DNA of 64,000 bases from Pseudomonadales bacterium (GCA_024234395.1 JACKOH010000002.1:806001-870000), one strand, 5' to 3'; shown: positions 53,080 through 62,268, counted from the stretch's first letter. The notes: a model not told the origin generated them from the letters alone. Program-made: numbers and translations.

Positions 53080-54162
53080 ATGTCAGAAGTCATTGATGAT
53101 CTGAATATCGCCTCCAACATGCCGCTGATTACGCCTCAGCAGCTGAAAGACGAACTGCCGCTGACGGATGTGGCCCAGGGTCGGGTAAAAGAAGCCCGTG
53201 AGACAATTTACGCTATTCTGGATCGCAAGGATCCCCGGCTGTTTGCCGTAGTCGGGCCCTGTTCGATTCATGACACAAAGGCGGCCATGGATTACGCGCG
53301 GCGGCTGAAAAAACTGGCCGACGAGGTGAAAGATACAATTTATCTCGTGATGCGCGTTTATTTTGAAAAACCCCGTACCTCCATCGGCTGGAAGGGGCTG
53401 ATCAACGATCCATATCTGGATGACTCGTTCAAAATTGAAGAAGGGTTGCGGATGGGTCGCAAGCTGCTGCTGGATATTATCGAGCTCGGCCTGCCGGCAG
53501 CGACCGAAGCGCTGGATCCTATTTCACCACAATACCTGCAGGATATTATCGCCTGGTCGGCTATCGGTGCCCGCACCACTGAGTCCCAGACCCACCGGGA
53601 AATGTCCAGCGGCCTGTCGTCAGCGGTGGGATTCAAGAACGGTACCGACGGCGGTCTCACCGTCGCGGTCAATGCCATGCAATCGGTCAGTAGTCCGCAC
53701 CGGTTTCTCGGCATCAATGGACAGGGCCAGGTTTCAGTGGTTACCACCAAGGGTAACCCCTATGCCCACGTAGTCCTGCGGGGTGGCAGCAACGGGCCCA
53801 ATTACGACACCGTACACGTGGCACAGTGCGAGCAGGCGCTTGAGAAAGGTGGAGTCAGCCGCAATATCGTGATTGACTGCAGCCATGCCAATTCCGACAA
53901 GAATCCCGAGGTACAGCCGCTGGTGATGAAAGATGTCACTCACCAGATTCTGGAAGGCAACCAGTCGATTATCGGGCTGATGCTGGAAAGCAATATCAAC
54001 GCCGGCAACCAGAGCATTCCGAAGGACCTTTCCCAGTTGAAATACGGTGTCTCGGTGACCGACGCCTGCATGGACTGGGAGACCACGGAAAAATCGATCC
54101 GGGAGATGGCCGACAAGTTGCGGGAAATTCTGCCGGGGCGGTTCGCAACGGCAGCGCAATAG
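53080..54162 (+). CDS. 3-deoxy-7-phosphoheptulonate (DAHP) synthase, AroFGH type
   Basis: A 360-residue class I DAHP synthase that condenses phosphoenolpyruvate with erythrose-4-phosphate, the first step of aromatic amino acid synthesis. The start is the ATG at 53080; a longer open frame reaches back into the repeat array but is not family-like. Motifs include VVGPCSIHD (PEP site), KPRTSIGWKGLINDP, ATEALDPISPQY, GARTTESQTHREMSSGLS and IVIDCSHANSDKNPE. Which feedback isozyme (Phe, Tyr or Trp) cannot be told from sequence inspection. It is the first gene after the array. Confidence 0.95.
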   Translation: MSEVIDDLNIASNMPLITPQQLKDELPLTDVAQGRVKEARETIYAILDRKDPRLFAVVGPCSIHDTKAAMDYARRLKKLADEVKDTIYLVMRVYFEKPRTSIGWKGLINDPYLDDSFKIEEGLRMGRKLLLDIIELGLPAATEALDPISPQYLQDIIAWSAIGARTTESQTHREMSSGLSSAVGFKNGTDGGLTVAVNAMQSVSSPHRFLGINGQGQVSVVTTKGNPYAHVVLRGGSNGPNYDTVHVAQCEQALEKGGVSRNIVIDCSHANSDKNPEVQPLVMKDVTHQILEGNQSIIGLMLESNINAGNQSIPKDLSQLKYGVSVTDACMDWETTEKSIREMADKLREILPGRFATAAQ

Positions 54163-54321
54163 CGGTCAACTTTGTCACACTGGCGAAAATTGTTGCGACA
54201 AACCGGTATCGGTCCAGACCGCCTGTAGAGTTCGGCCGGCACCATTAACGGGTTGATTTGCCCGTGTCCGGGGTGCGAATGATTGTCTCCCTGCGGTTCA
54301 GGAGGCAAGTTTCAGGAAACT

Positions 54322-54861
54322 TCAGAAAGAGGAGCCTGGCAGCTCCAGAAACTGCAGTTCATCGGCGCTGGATTGACGGCCGAGGATGGCATTGCGATGG
54401 GGATAGCGGCCAAATCGGTCGATGATTTCCTTGTGTCGTAATTCAAACTTATAGTTATTTTCCAGCCCCGGCTGACTGAACAGCGCCATGGCCAGCTCAT
54501 GAATCGCTTTCGATTCGCTGTGCATGTAAGGCATATAGGCGAAGGCGCGCTGCCCGGCGTCTAGCTGTTGGTCATCACCCCGTCGCACCAGTTCCTGGGC
54601 AAGCGCCAGCGCCAGAGGATCCCAGGCAAAGGCCTCGGGGGTGTCACGGAACATATTGCGGGAAAACTGGTCGAGGACGATGATTTCTGCCAGGGCTCCC
54701 TCGGGCGTGGCACGCCAGTCAACCAGTTCACATTGGCTGGCGCGACGGTGGAGGTCCGAGAATTTATCAATGATCAGCTGATCGAAGGCCGGGTCTTTTT
54801 TGAAGCGTTGCGCCGGCCCGGTCTCTGTAAACCAGAAGCGAATTACCTGTTCAGCGTTCAA
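54322..54861 (-). CDS. DUF924 family protein
   Basis: About 179 residues from a TTG at 54861 (LNAEQVIRFWFTE); the frame is open far upstream but that overlaps the GST gene and is not conserved. The family shows EIIVLDQFSRNMFRDTPEAF and FAYMPYMHSESKAIHELAMA, with RYPHRNAILGR near the end. DUF924 proteins are TPR-like and their function is unknown. The gene lies 22 bp downstream of the GST gene on the same strand. Confidence 0.85.
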   Translation of the reverse strand: MNAEQVIRFWFTETGPAQRFKKDPAFDQLIIDKFSDLHRRASQCELVDWRATPEGALAEIIVLDQFSRNMFRDTPEAFAWDPLALALAQELVRRGDDQQLDAGQRAFAYMPYMHSESKAIHELAMALFSQPGLENNYKFELRHKEIIDRFGRYPHRNAILGRQSSADELQFLELPGSSF

Positions 54862-54883
54862 CCTGACGGTTCCGGGTCGGAAG

Positions 54884-55552
54884 TTACATGTTGCTGGCGT
54901 AGGCAATGGCAAGCGGCTCCCGTTCGGCCCGGCCCTTGGCCACCCAACTCTGTACGAAAGGATTCTCCAGCAGCGTGTCGCAATAGAGGCGCGATTCTTC
55001 ACACAGTTGGGCCTGGTTATTGTCCAGTATGACAGCCATGGGGGCAAACAGGCAGTCGGCTATGGAAAACCGCCCATACAGGTAGTCGCCGTTCTCGCCG
55101 AATTTGTGCCGGCAGCAACGCCAGATGGAATCGATCCGGGCGATCTCATTGAGGACTTTCTCGGATGCGGTGCGCCGGATACCGGACTTGCAGTTCAGCG
55201 GCCAGTCGCGTTTCAGGTTGGGGAAATCGGCGTGGACTTCGGCGCTCACCGACCGGGCACTGGCGCGTTTTCGAACATTGGTCGGCCAGCCCACGTCGCC
55301 GAGCAGTTCGGCAGAAATATACTCACAGATGGCCAGCGAATCCCAGACCGTGATGTCCTTGTGCAACAATACCGGAACCTTCAGGGAAGGTGAGTAGGGA
55401 CCCAGCTTCTCCGCGGTATTGCGCTGATACAATGCCACCGAGATTTCCTCGAAATCGACATTGAACATTTTCAGCAGTAACCACGGGCACATGGACCAGT
55501 AGGAATAGTTTTTGTTGCCAATGACAAGCCTGACTTCTTTCATTGCTTTCAT
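54884..55552 (-). CDS. Glutathione S-transferase family protein
   Basis: About 222 residues from the ATG at 55552, with GGAG eight bases upstream. An N-terminal thioredoxin-fold domain (VRLVIGNKNYSYWSMCPWLL) contains a Ser/Cys active-site region, cis-Pro in SLKVPVLLHKDI and the glutathione-binding DSLAICEYIS. The C-terminal helical domain ends in an EREPLAIAYASNM tail. The type is close to zeta/beta-like bacterial GSTs; the substrate is unknown. In an operon with DUF924. Confidence 0.9.
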   Translation of the reverse strand: MKAMKEVRLVIGNKNYSYWSMCPWLLLKMFNVDFEEISVALYQRNTAEKLGPYSPSLKVPVLLHKDITVWDSLAICEYISAELLGDVGWPTNVRKRASARSVSAEVHADFPNLKRDWPLNCKSGIRRTASEKVLNEIARIDSIWRCCRHKFGENGDYLYGRFSIADCLFAPMAVILDNNQAQLCEESRLYCDTLLENPFVQSWVAKGRAEREPLAIAYASNM

Positions 55553-55923
55553 AGCTCTGACTCCGGTTAACAGTACTTTTCGAAGTGCTGCGATTTTCTG
55601 ATTCAATCAAATTCGAAAGATTGCACTGCCAGGGATAACTGGCTTCGGGTCTGCAACGGCGAAACAGTCGACGGGGATGGGAGACTGGTTCGGTTATCAG
55701 CCGTCCGGGGAGGCCGCCGGTATCGCGGTATTCCCCTTATGGAGTGTCTATTAAAGCGCGTGTTTATTACCGCTCGAGGGATTGAAAAAGGCCATGTACT
55801 GATTAAATATGTCAGAAACGTGGCAATGCTTCCGCCCAGGCTGTTTTTACTAATGCGTTTCAAGGATTTAAAGTATATTGCCGATACCGCGACCGCTGGT
55901 GGTGGCAGGAGTTTAGGAGCGCT
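55553..55923. other. Intergenic region upstream of the response regulator
   Basis: 371 bp between divergent GST and response-regulator genes. Short open frames on both strands have no convincing ribosome site or family. No RNA or repeat is recognised. Confidence 0.4.
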
Positions 55924-56634
55924 ATGAACAGAAGAATTGCGATCGTCGAAGATGAAGCGGCAATCAGGGAAAACTACGCTGATGTGCTGCGAAAACAGGG
56001 CTACGAAGTGCAGACTTACGCCAACCGCAGAGATGCGATGGCAGCGTTCGACATCAGGTTGCCAAGTCTGGCGATTATCGATATCGGGCTGGAAGAGGAA
56101 ATCGACGGCGGTTTCACTTTGTGCCAGTCGTTACGTTCCATGTCGGAAACCCTGCCGATAATTTTTCTCACTGCCAGGGACAATGATTTCGACACCGTCA
56201 GCGGCCTGCGCATGGGTGCCGACGATTACCTGACCAAGGACATCAGTCTTCCCCATCTGTCGGCCCGGATTGCCGCCCTGTTTCGGCGTCTGGATGTGCT
56301 GGATCAGCCGCCGTCTCCGGAAAACCTGCTCAGGCGCGGCAAGCTGACCCTCGATGTGGGCCGTATGACCGTGCAGTGGGAAGGGAAACCGGTGCCATTG
56401 ACGGTCACGGAATTCTGGATGGTGCACGCATTGGCCAAGTATCCCGGTCACGTAAAAAGCCGCCAGGTCCTGATGCAGGAATCCAAGATTTACGTGGACA
56501 GCAGTACCATCACATCCCATGTGAAGCGGATCAGAAAGAAATTCATCCAGGTGGACGAAACGTTTGACTGCATAGAGACGGTGTACGGCATGGGTTACCG
56601 CTGGAATGTCAACGAAGAGAGTGTAGTTCACTAG
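55924..56634 (+). CDS. OmpR-type response regulator, PdsR-like
   Basis: A 236-residue two-component regulator. The receiver (residues 1-120) has IAIVEDEAAIRENYADVL, phosphoacceptor Asp53 in LAIIDIGLEEEIDGG, and the conserved Lys in DDYLTKDIS. The OmpR winged helix follows, with LTVTEFWMVHALAKYPG and HVKRIRKKFIQVD. The receiver and the paired kinase resemble, from memory, the proteobacterial dedicated sortase regulator PdsR (TIGR03787). No sortase or sortase substrate is present in the window. A strong AGGAG ribosome site lies five bases upstream. The kinase starts 273 bp downstream. Confidence 0.85.
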   Translation: MNRRIAIVEDEAAIRENYADVLRKQGYEVQTYANRRDAMAAFDIRLPSLAIIDIGLEEEIDGGFTLCQSLRSMSETLPIIFLTARDNDFDTVSGLRMGADDYLTKDISLPHLSARIAALFRRLDVLDQPPSPENLLRRGKLTLDVGRMTVQWEGKPVPLTVTEFWMVHALAKYPGHVKSRQVLMQESKIYVDSSTITSHVKRIRKKFIQVDETFDCIETVYGMGYRWNVNEESVVH

Positions 56635-56670
56635 CGACTGTCAACCCTGTTTGAAACGGTACTGTCGTGA

Positions 56671-56755
56671 CTGAAAAGGCGCCAATCAACGCGCGAGGAG
56701 GGAGGTTTGGTGGCTCCATTTGAGCGACGAGCAACGCCGGGTGGCGCCTTTTCAG
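56671..56755 (+). repeat. Inverted repeat between the response regulator and kinase genes
   Basis: Perfect 14-bp arms, CTGAAAAGGCGCCA (56671-56684) and TGGCGCCTTTTCAG (56742-56755), separated by 57 bp. It lacks a T run, so it is not a standard terminator; an RNA structure or protein site that tunes kinase expression is possible. Confidence 0.8.
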
Positions 56756-56907
56756 CCACCACCCGAAGAGCCGGGCCAGTTTTCCGCCCGGCGACGTTCC
56801 CGGTCACTCTCGTAGAGTCACTGCTGGGCGCTCCCTCGGGCCATACCGGACGCAAAATTGACTCCGGCAGTGACGATTCAATTATGTTGACAGGACACTA
56901 GGTCCAG

Positions 56908-59091
56908 ATGCCGCTTCGACTCAGAAGGTTTATAGGTATTCGCTTCAAACTGGTCTTTCTGTCCAGTTTTCTGCTGATTATTCCGTGGCTGGGGTATCGC
57001 TATATCCTGGAAATGGAGGAATACCTGCGTCGGGGCCAGGAGCAGGTGGTGCTGGGTACCGCCCGGGCCCTGGCCACGGCATTGAACGAACGGCCGGAGC
57101 TGTTCGACGAGTCCAACTACAGTCCCGCCCGCCGTAGCGACGACCTGTATGTCTACCCGATTTATTACCCCCTCGCCCTGGACGATGGCAACCTGCTGGA
57201 CTGGCGTGAGTACCAGCGCTACGAAGTGACCTACGACAATCGCAATTACCTGCGCACGCCACTGAATCCGGCCCGCAACTATGACAAGGAGGATTCCCTC
57301 CATTTCACTGCCATGGTCGGTGAATACAACCGCTCGCTGTATGCCTATTTCCACGTGGTCGACGACCACCCTGTCTATCGCAGCAAGGATGCTCTGAGTC
57401 TGATCCGCAGCGATTTTCTGCACATTGCCATGCTGGGCCCCGAGGGCAGGGAAATTAAGCATTTCATCATTGCTCCCCACGAACCGGAGTTCCTTTATCC
57501 GTTCCGGGTCAATGCCGACTTTTCCAACCCCGAGTATGAGAGCCGTATCAGCGGCCAGTGGTACGCCACGGAAACCGGTTATGAAGTCGAGTTGCAGATA
57601 CCCCTGGATATGCTCGGCAGCAAACTGGGCTTTGCCTTCTACGACGTCGATGACAAGGACACCCGGCAGGTGGAAACGGTGATTGCCACCTCTAATGTCA
57701 ACAGCGCCGAGGGTCTGGGCTCCCTGTTGCGACCGACGCCGGAGATCGACCGGATCGTGGATGGCATGGGGGAATCCGGTTCCCGGATACAGGTCGTGGA
57801 TGTGACCGGCAGGGTGCTGTTGACGGTCGGGGATATCCAGTCCGCTACCGGGCTGATGTTAACCGATGAGGCGCCCCGGAAATCCTCCAATAAATACTGG
57901 AACGCAATCAACCAGAAACTGCTGCAACCGCTTTATTACCGGGTTCTGACCAAACCCAGCAACGATTTCATCGACGAACTGTATACCGGCGTCACCCGGG
58001 AAGGCACTCATATCGATTCGGCCCTGAACGGTGTGCCCCAGACCCAGTTTCGCACCCTGACCGATACCCAGACCCGTATCCTGGGAGCCGCGCACCCGAT
58101 TCTTGCCAATGGCGAGGTGCTCGGCGCCGTGGTGGTAGACCAGAACATGAACGGTATCCGCACCTTTCGCAACCAGGCACTGGAAACCCTGTTCAACAGT
58201 ATGCTTGCCGTCATGCTGGCGGTGGTGCTGGGCCTGTTCTTTTTTGCCTCGCGTATTTCCCGGCGCATTCGACTGCTCAGAAACCAGGCGGAAAAAATCA
58301 TCGATGAAAGCGGACGGGTACGCAACACCATCGAGCCCAGCACCAATGCCGACGAAATCGGCGATCTCAGCCGCAGCTTTTCCAGCATATTGGAACGTCT
58401 GACCCAATATACCGGGTACCTGGAAAACATGTCCTCCCGGCTATCCCATGAGTTGCGTACGCCGGTAACGGTGGTGCGCTCATCGCTGGAAAATCTGGGT
58501 ATGGTGGCCAGCAACGAGGATTCCGCAATTTATATCGAGCGCGCGGAGGAAGGCATTCGCCGGCTGAACACGATTCTGACCAATATGAGCGAGGCGACCC
58601 GACTCGAACAGATGCTGCAGACCTCCGAGAAGGAGAAAATCGACCTGGTAGCAGTGATCAGAGGTTGCGTCGAGGGCTACCAGATGGCCTACCCGGATGC
58701 CCGCTTTGAGCTGGACGTCAGTAACCGGCCGATTTTCATTCACGGTGTTCCGGAATACATCGCCCAGCTGATGGACAAGCTGGTGGCCAATGCCGTGGAG
58801 TTCTCATTTCCGGACGAGAAGATCCGGGTGCTGTGCCACAACGTGCGCGACCACGCCATCATTAAGGTAATCAATCACGGACCTTACCTGCCGAGCGAGA
58901 TGAAAGGGAGGCTGTTCGACTCAATGATCTCGGTCCGACCCCAGGAAAAGCAGAAACAGCCACACCTGGGTATGGGGCTGCATATCGCCAGGCTGATTGC
59001 TGAATTTCACGGCGGGCAGATTCGTGCCGATGATCTTGCCGATACCCAGGGCGTGGCCATTACCGTGGTACTGCCGTTGTTTTTCAAATAG
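56908..59091 (+). CDS. Sensor histidine kinase, PdsS-like
   Basis: A 727-residue membrane kinase. TM1 is near residues 15-33, then a 400-residue periplasmic sensor that includes an N-terminal Tyr-rich part (DDLYVYPIYYPLALDD) and a carbohydrate-binding/DOMON-like region (DFLHIAMLGPEGREIKHF). TM2 is near 430-450, followed by HAMP (SRRIRLLRNQAEKIIDE), HisKA with the phosphoacceptor His514 in RLSHELRTPVTVVRSSLE, and the ATPase domain with LGMGLHIARLIAEFHGG. The sensory plan matches, from memory, TIGR03785 (dedicated sortase system kinase). The ligand is unknown. Confidence 0.85.
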   Translation: MPLRLRRFIGIRFKLVFLSSFLLIIPWLGYRYILEMEEYLRRGQEQVVLGTARALATALNERPELFDESNYSPARRSDDLYVYPIYYPLALDDGNLLDWREYQRYEVTYDNRNYLRTPLNPARNYDKEDSLHFTAMVGEYNRSLYAYFHVVDDHPVYRSKDALSLIRSDFLHIAMLGPEGREIKHFIIAPHEPEFLYPFRVNADFSNPEYESRISGQWYATETGYEVELQIPLDMLGSKLGFAFYDVDDKDTRQVETVIATSNVNSAEGLGSLLRPTPEIDRIVDGMGESGSRIQVVDVTGRVLLTVGDIQSATGLMLTDEAPRKSSNKYWNAINQKLLQPLYYRVLTKPSNDFIDELYTGVTREGTHIDSALNGVPQTQFRTLTDTQTRILGAAHPILANGEVLGAVVVDQNMNGIRTFRNQALETLFNSMLAVMLAVVLGLFFFASRISRRIRLLRNQAEKIIDESGRVRNTIEPSTNADEIGDLSRSFSSILERLTQYTGYLENMSSRLSHELRTPVTVVRSSLENLGMVASNEDSAIYIERAEEGIRRLNTILTNMSEATRLEQMLQTSEKEKIDLVAVIRGCVEGYQMAYPDARFELDVSNRPIFIHGVPEYIAQLMDKLVANAVEFSFPDEKIRVLCHNVRDHAIIKVINHGPYLPSEMKGRLFDSMISVRPQEKQKQPHLGMGLHIARLIAEFHGGQIRADDLADTQGVAITVVLPLFFK

Positions 59092-59150
59092 AACCCGGGG
59101 CGGCGGCGATGCTGCCGGGCCGGTCCAGTACCTGCCTCCGGCGCACCCGA

Positions 59151-59714
59151 TCAGTCTCCGGTATAAAATTTCGGCGCATTTTTCTTGACCACCGGAGAGT
59201 CGCTGGCCCAGGCATGACAGGTATCGATAACCTGAGGGCGATGTCCATCGACGTCCACTCTGGAGTCTGCCTGGCGCGCCTTGTGACGGCGCCGTGGCCA
59301 GATTGTCTGGAAGGCGACCGTGGCCATGGGGAACAGCAGTTCAGTGAGGTGCGTACAGCCGGCTCTGCCGCCGACTTTCTGACGGATGGCACGACGCCAG
59401 CCAGGTCCCATGGTGATGCCGACCAGGGCTTTGTAAGCCGGAGCAATGTCCGGGCACATCTGAAACGGGCTGTACTCGGTGGCGGCCTCGACTTCGTGAA
59501 TCACGAAATTGTCATCGATGGTCACCCGTAACAGCATCTCATGCAGCGGCTCACCGACCTTCACGCTACCGCGCCAGTCATTGCTGAATTGGTAAGTCTT
59601 GGTGTCGGTCATGTGAGCCTCGATATCCCACAGTCCGTCGGCCCGCTCGAAACCCTGATAGGTAATGGCGCGGGTATGCAGATGCTCTCTGGGCGAGGGT
59701 TCGGGTAGCGGCAT
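59151..59714 (-). CDS. DUF2889 family protein
   Basis: A 187-residue protein of unknown function. DUF2889 segments include HTRAITYQGFERADGLWDIE, EPLHEMLLRVTIDDNFVIHE, and GRAGCTHLTELLFPMATVAF. AAGGA lies upstream of the ATG. It is convergent with the kinase gene (gap ~60 bp). No partner is visible. Confidence 0.85.
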   Translation of the reverse strand: MPLPEPSPREHLHTRAITYQGFERADGLWDIEAHMTDTKTYQFSNDWRGSVKVGEPLHEMLLRVTIDDNFVIHEVEAATEYSPFQMCPDIAPAYKALVGITMGPGWRRAIRQKVGGRAGCTHLTELLFPMATVAFQTIWPRRRHKARQADSRVDVDGHRPQVIDTCHAWASDSPVVKKNAPKFYTGD

Positions 59715-60039
59715 AGCGGGATTCCTTGCTGAAGCGGCAACAGGTTTCGTAATCGGGTACCGGGTACCGGATGCCGGGCAGAGTATAACCCATCCTGACG
59801 GTCGTCCACAGACAGAGCCACGGACAGAGCCGGGAAGAATCTGGAGGTTCCCGGGTACTGCCTTGCAACTGATTGAAAGTACGACATAAATCTCCGCAAA
59901 TTAAGAATAATTTGAGGGAGGATTATATGACAACATATTGCTCTCCACCTGTTCAGGAGTAGCGTTGACCGATTCGATTTTGCTGTCCCGCTCAGGCATA
60001 ATTGCCCGCTTTAACGGAGTTTTGAGCTGAGGAGCGAAC

Positions 60040-60321
60040 ATGGTCACCGCAACGGCACGCCACATTCTGGTGGATTCGGAAGAAAAATGTCTGGAACTGA
60101 AGGAGCGCATCGAAGCCGGGGAGGAATTCACCGCTATCGCCAGGGAATATTCCTCCTGTCCGTCCCGCGCCCAGGGCGGTGATCTCGGCCGCTTCGGTCC
60201 GGGTATGATGGTCCCGGAATTCGACAAGGTGGTATTCAGTGCCGCAGTCAATTCCCTGCAGGGTCCGGTCAAGACCCAGTTCGGCTACCATCTGCTGGAA
60301 GTCACAGACCGTTCCGAGTGA
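60040..60321 (+). CDS. Parvulin peptidyl-prolyl cis/trans isomerase (PpiC-like)
   Basis: A 93-residue stand-alone parvulin, close in size to E. coli PpiC (93). Motifs are TARHILVDSEEKC, AREYSSCPSRAQGGDLGRFG and KTQFGYHLLEVTDR. It has no signal peptide, so it is cytoplasmic and catalyses proline isomerisation. AGGAG precedes the ATG. The nudF fusion follows by 69 bp. Confidence 0.95.
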   Translation: MVTATARHILVDSEEKCLELKERIEAGEEFTAIAREYSSCPSRAQGGDLGRFGPGMMVPEFDKVVFSAAVNSLQGPVKTQFGYHLLEVTDRSE

Positions 60322-60390
60322 GTCGGGTACGGGATTTGCCCGTCCCTGTCTGAACGAGTGAAGCGGGTACCGTTGCAGCAGGACTGAAAC

Positions 60391-61446
60391 TTGAAAACAC
60401 TGAAAATACTGTTTGTCTGTACCGGGAACTCCTGCCGCTCCCAGATGGCGGAGGGCTGGTGTCGTCACCTGGCCGGCAGGTTGCCACCCTTTCTAGCGAT
60501 CGAAGCCAGCTCCGCCGGCCTCGAAGCCCATGGCCTCAATCCGCTTGCGGTGGCTGCCATGGCGGAGCGGGGCGTGGATATCAGCAACCAGGTTTCCACG
60601 GTCCTGACCGACGAACTGATCGCGGCAGCCGACCTGATCATCACCGTCTGCTCCCACGCCGATAGTCATTGCCCGGTGCTCCCTGCCGGTAAGCGGAAAC
60701 TGCACCTGCCATTTGCGGATCCGGCTTCTGCAAGTGGCGACCAGATACAGGTAAAAGCGGTATTTACGCGGGTCTGCGAGGAAATACGTCAGGCTGTTGC
60801 CGGTCTTTTCCAGGAGCTGATTCTGCAGCGATTGGCGGAACAGGAGGGCGATGTCTATTCCCATGCCGATGTCCGGATCGAGAACCGGGAGCGGGTTTAC
60901 GACGGCTTTGTCCCGATCGATGTGCTGCAGTTGCGACATCGTCTTTTTGCCGGCGGCTGGAGCGAATCGATGCGTCGTGAGCTGGCGCTGCGACCGGCGG
61001 CCGTGGGGGTGTTGCTGTACGACCCGGACCGCGACGACCTGGTCATGGTGAAACAGTTCCGCACCGGTGCGATCGATGCCGAACACAGCCCCTGGATGCT
61101 GGAAATAGTCGCTGGTCTGGCGGACCCCGGTGAGGCGCCGATAGAAGTGGTGAAACGGGAAGCCCGGGAAGAAGCTAACTGTGAAGTAAGCGAGGCGGTT
61201 CCCATCTGCGACTACCTCAACAGCCCCGGCTGGTGTGATGAAAAGGTCAGCCTGTTCTGTGCGCTGGTGGATGCAGGTTCACTACAGGGAATTCATGGCC
61301 TGGACGACGAGCACGAAGACATACTTATTGTCACCGTGCCATTGGAAAAAGCGATTGCGATGATCTCCGGTGGCGAGATAAACAATGCCATGTCGATTAT
61401 CGCCATTCAGTGGTTGCAATTGAACAGATCCAGATTCCAGCGTTAA
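60391..61446 (+). CDS. Fusion of LMW phosphatase/arsenate reductase domain to ADP-ribose pyrophosphatase NudF
   Basis: A single 351-residue frame. Residues 1-140 are a low-molecular-weight phosphatase-fold domain with the CX5R loop CTGNSCR (Cys10, Arg16) after KILFVC, and HCPVLPAGKRKLHLPFADPA, nearest to the arsenate-reductase subgroup. Residues ~150-351 are NudF: RENRERV-like start, then MLEIVAGLADPGE and the Nudix box with REAREEANCEV. NudF hydrolyses ADP-ribose to AMP and ribose-5-phosphate. The start is TTG with GGA upstream. NudF normally stands alone before yqiB, as its orthologue does here. Confidence 0.85.
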   Translation: MKTLKILFVCTGNSCRSQMAEGWCRHLAGRLPPFLAIEASSAGLEAHGLNPLAVAAMAERGVDISNQVSTVLTDELIAAADLIITVCSHADSHCPVLPAGKRKLHLPFADPASASGDQIQVKAVFTRVCEEIRQAVAGLFQELILQRLAEQEGDVYSHADVRIENRERVYDGFVPIDVLQLRHRLFAGGWSESMRRELALRPAAVGVLLYDPDRDDLVMVKQFRTGAIDAEHSPWMLEIVAGLADPGEAPIEVVKREAREEANCEVSEAVPICDYLNSPGWCDEKVSLFCALVDAGSLQGIHGLDDEHEDILIVTVPLEKAIAMISGGEINNAMSIIAIQWLQLNRSRFQR

Positions 61447-61767
61447 TGACATGAAGTTGTCGCCTGCCAGAAGCGATAAGTGGTTGGCAAGCCCGGTGGA
61501 AAAAGTTCGAAACCGGCCAGGACACCCGGTATGATACCGGGTCAACCAGTTGACAATAGAGCTGTCGTCTCACGACGACGGGCGATCGCAATGCGGGCAG
61601 GTGAACCCGGATAAAACAGGTGAACCCGGATAAAAAGTGTGGCAAGCACAGCAATTGTAGAAAGTACAGAAAGTAACGTATTGCACGTGTAGTAAGTGAC
61701 GTAAATGTAGAAAGTGCGGTAAAAGTAGAAAGTTCAGAAAAGCATAGCAAGGGCAGATAGACCGGTA
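61447..61767. other. Intergenic region with short direct repeats
   Basis: 321 bp. It contains an 18-base direct repeat (AGGTGAACCCGGATAAAA at 61599 and 61618, 19-bp period) and several copies of GTAGAAAGT between about 61655 and 61735. Low complexity; no gene is seen. Confidence 0.7.
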
Positions 61768-62268
61768 ATGAAAAAGCGAAGTTACAGTGTGGACCTGATC
61801 AGGCAAATGGCAGAGTGTGATGCCAATTTCATCAGGTTGCTCAAGCTGCTGCCCGAGCTGCGCAGGTTCGGCCTCACCTCGAGTGCGCTCGCGCCGGTCG
61901 AAATGGAAGAGAAACTCGGTGAATTCGTGATTGCTGACGATCTCGATGGGCGCGGCGAAACGGTTGTCGAAGTGCGGGTAATCGAAGCGTTCCGTTACAC
62001 GACCACACTGGAAATTTCCCAGCGTCCGGCCTGTGGCGGCTGGCTTACCAATCCCTCCATGCAGGTGCGGATTTATCATGACGCCAACACCGCCGAAGTA
62101 ACTTCCTATCAGAATCATCGTAATTTCAAACCCCGCTACACGCAGCCGAATCCCGGCATGTATCAGCGTGATGAAAAAATTCAGGTGAACAGGTTTCTGG
62201 GTGAGTGGCTGACCCTTTGCCTGCAGGCCGGCCGCAGTTTAAAAGTGCCAGATATCCTATTTAGTTGA
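61768..62268 (+). CDS. yqiB: DUF1249 family protein (YqiB)
   Basis: A 166-residue protein. The family start LIRQMAECDANFIRLLKLLP is followed by TTLEISQRPACGG and ARVYHDANTAEVTSYQNHR-type segments (here QVRIYHDANTAEV). It has the conserved order nudF-yqiB-cpdA-yqiA-parE. Function is unknown, although the context suggests a role near envelope or cAMP metabolism. Confidence 0.93.
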   Translation: MKKRSYSVDLIRQMAECDANFIRLLKLLPELRRFGLTSSALAPVEMEEKLGEFVIADDLDGRGETVVEVRVIEAFRYTTTLEISQRPACGGWLTNPSMQVRIYHDANTAEVTSYQNHRNFKPRYTQPNPGMYQRDEKIQVNRFLGEWLTLCLQAGRSLKVPDILFS

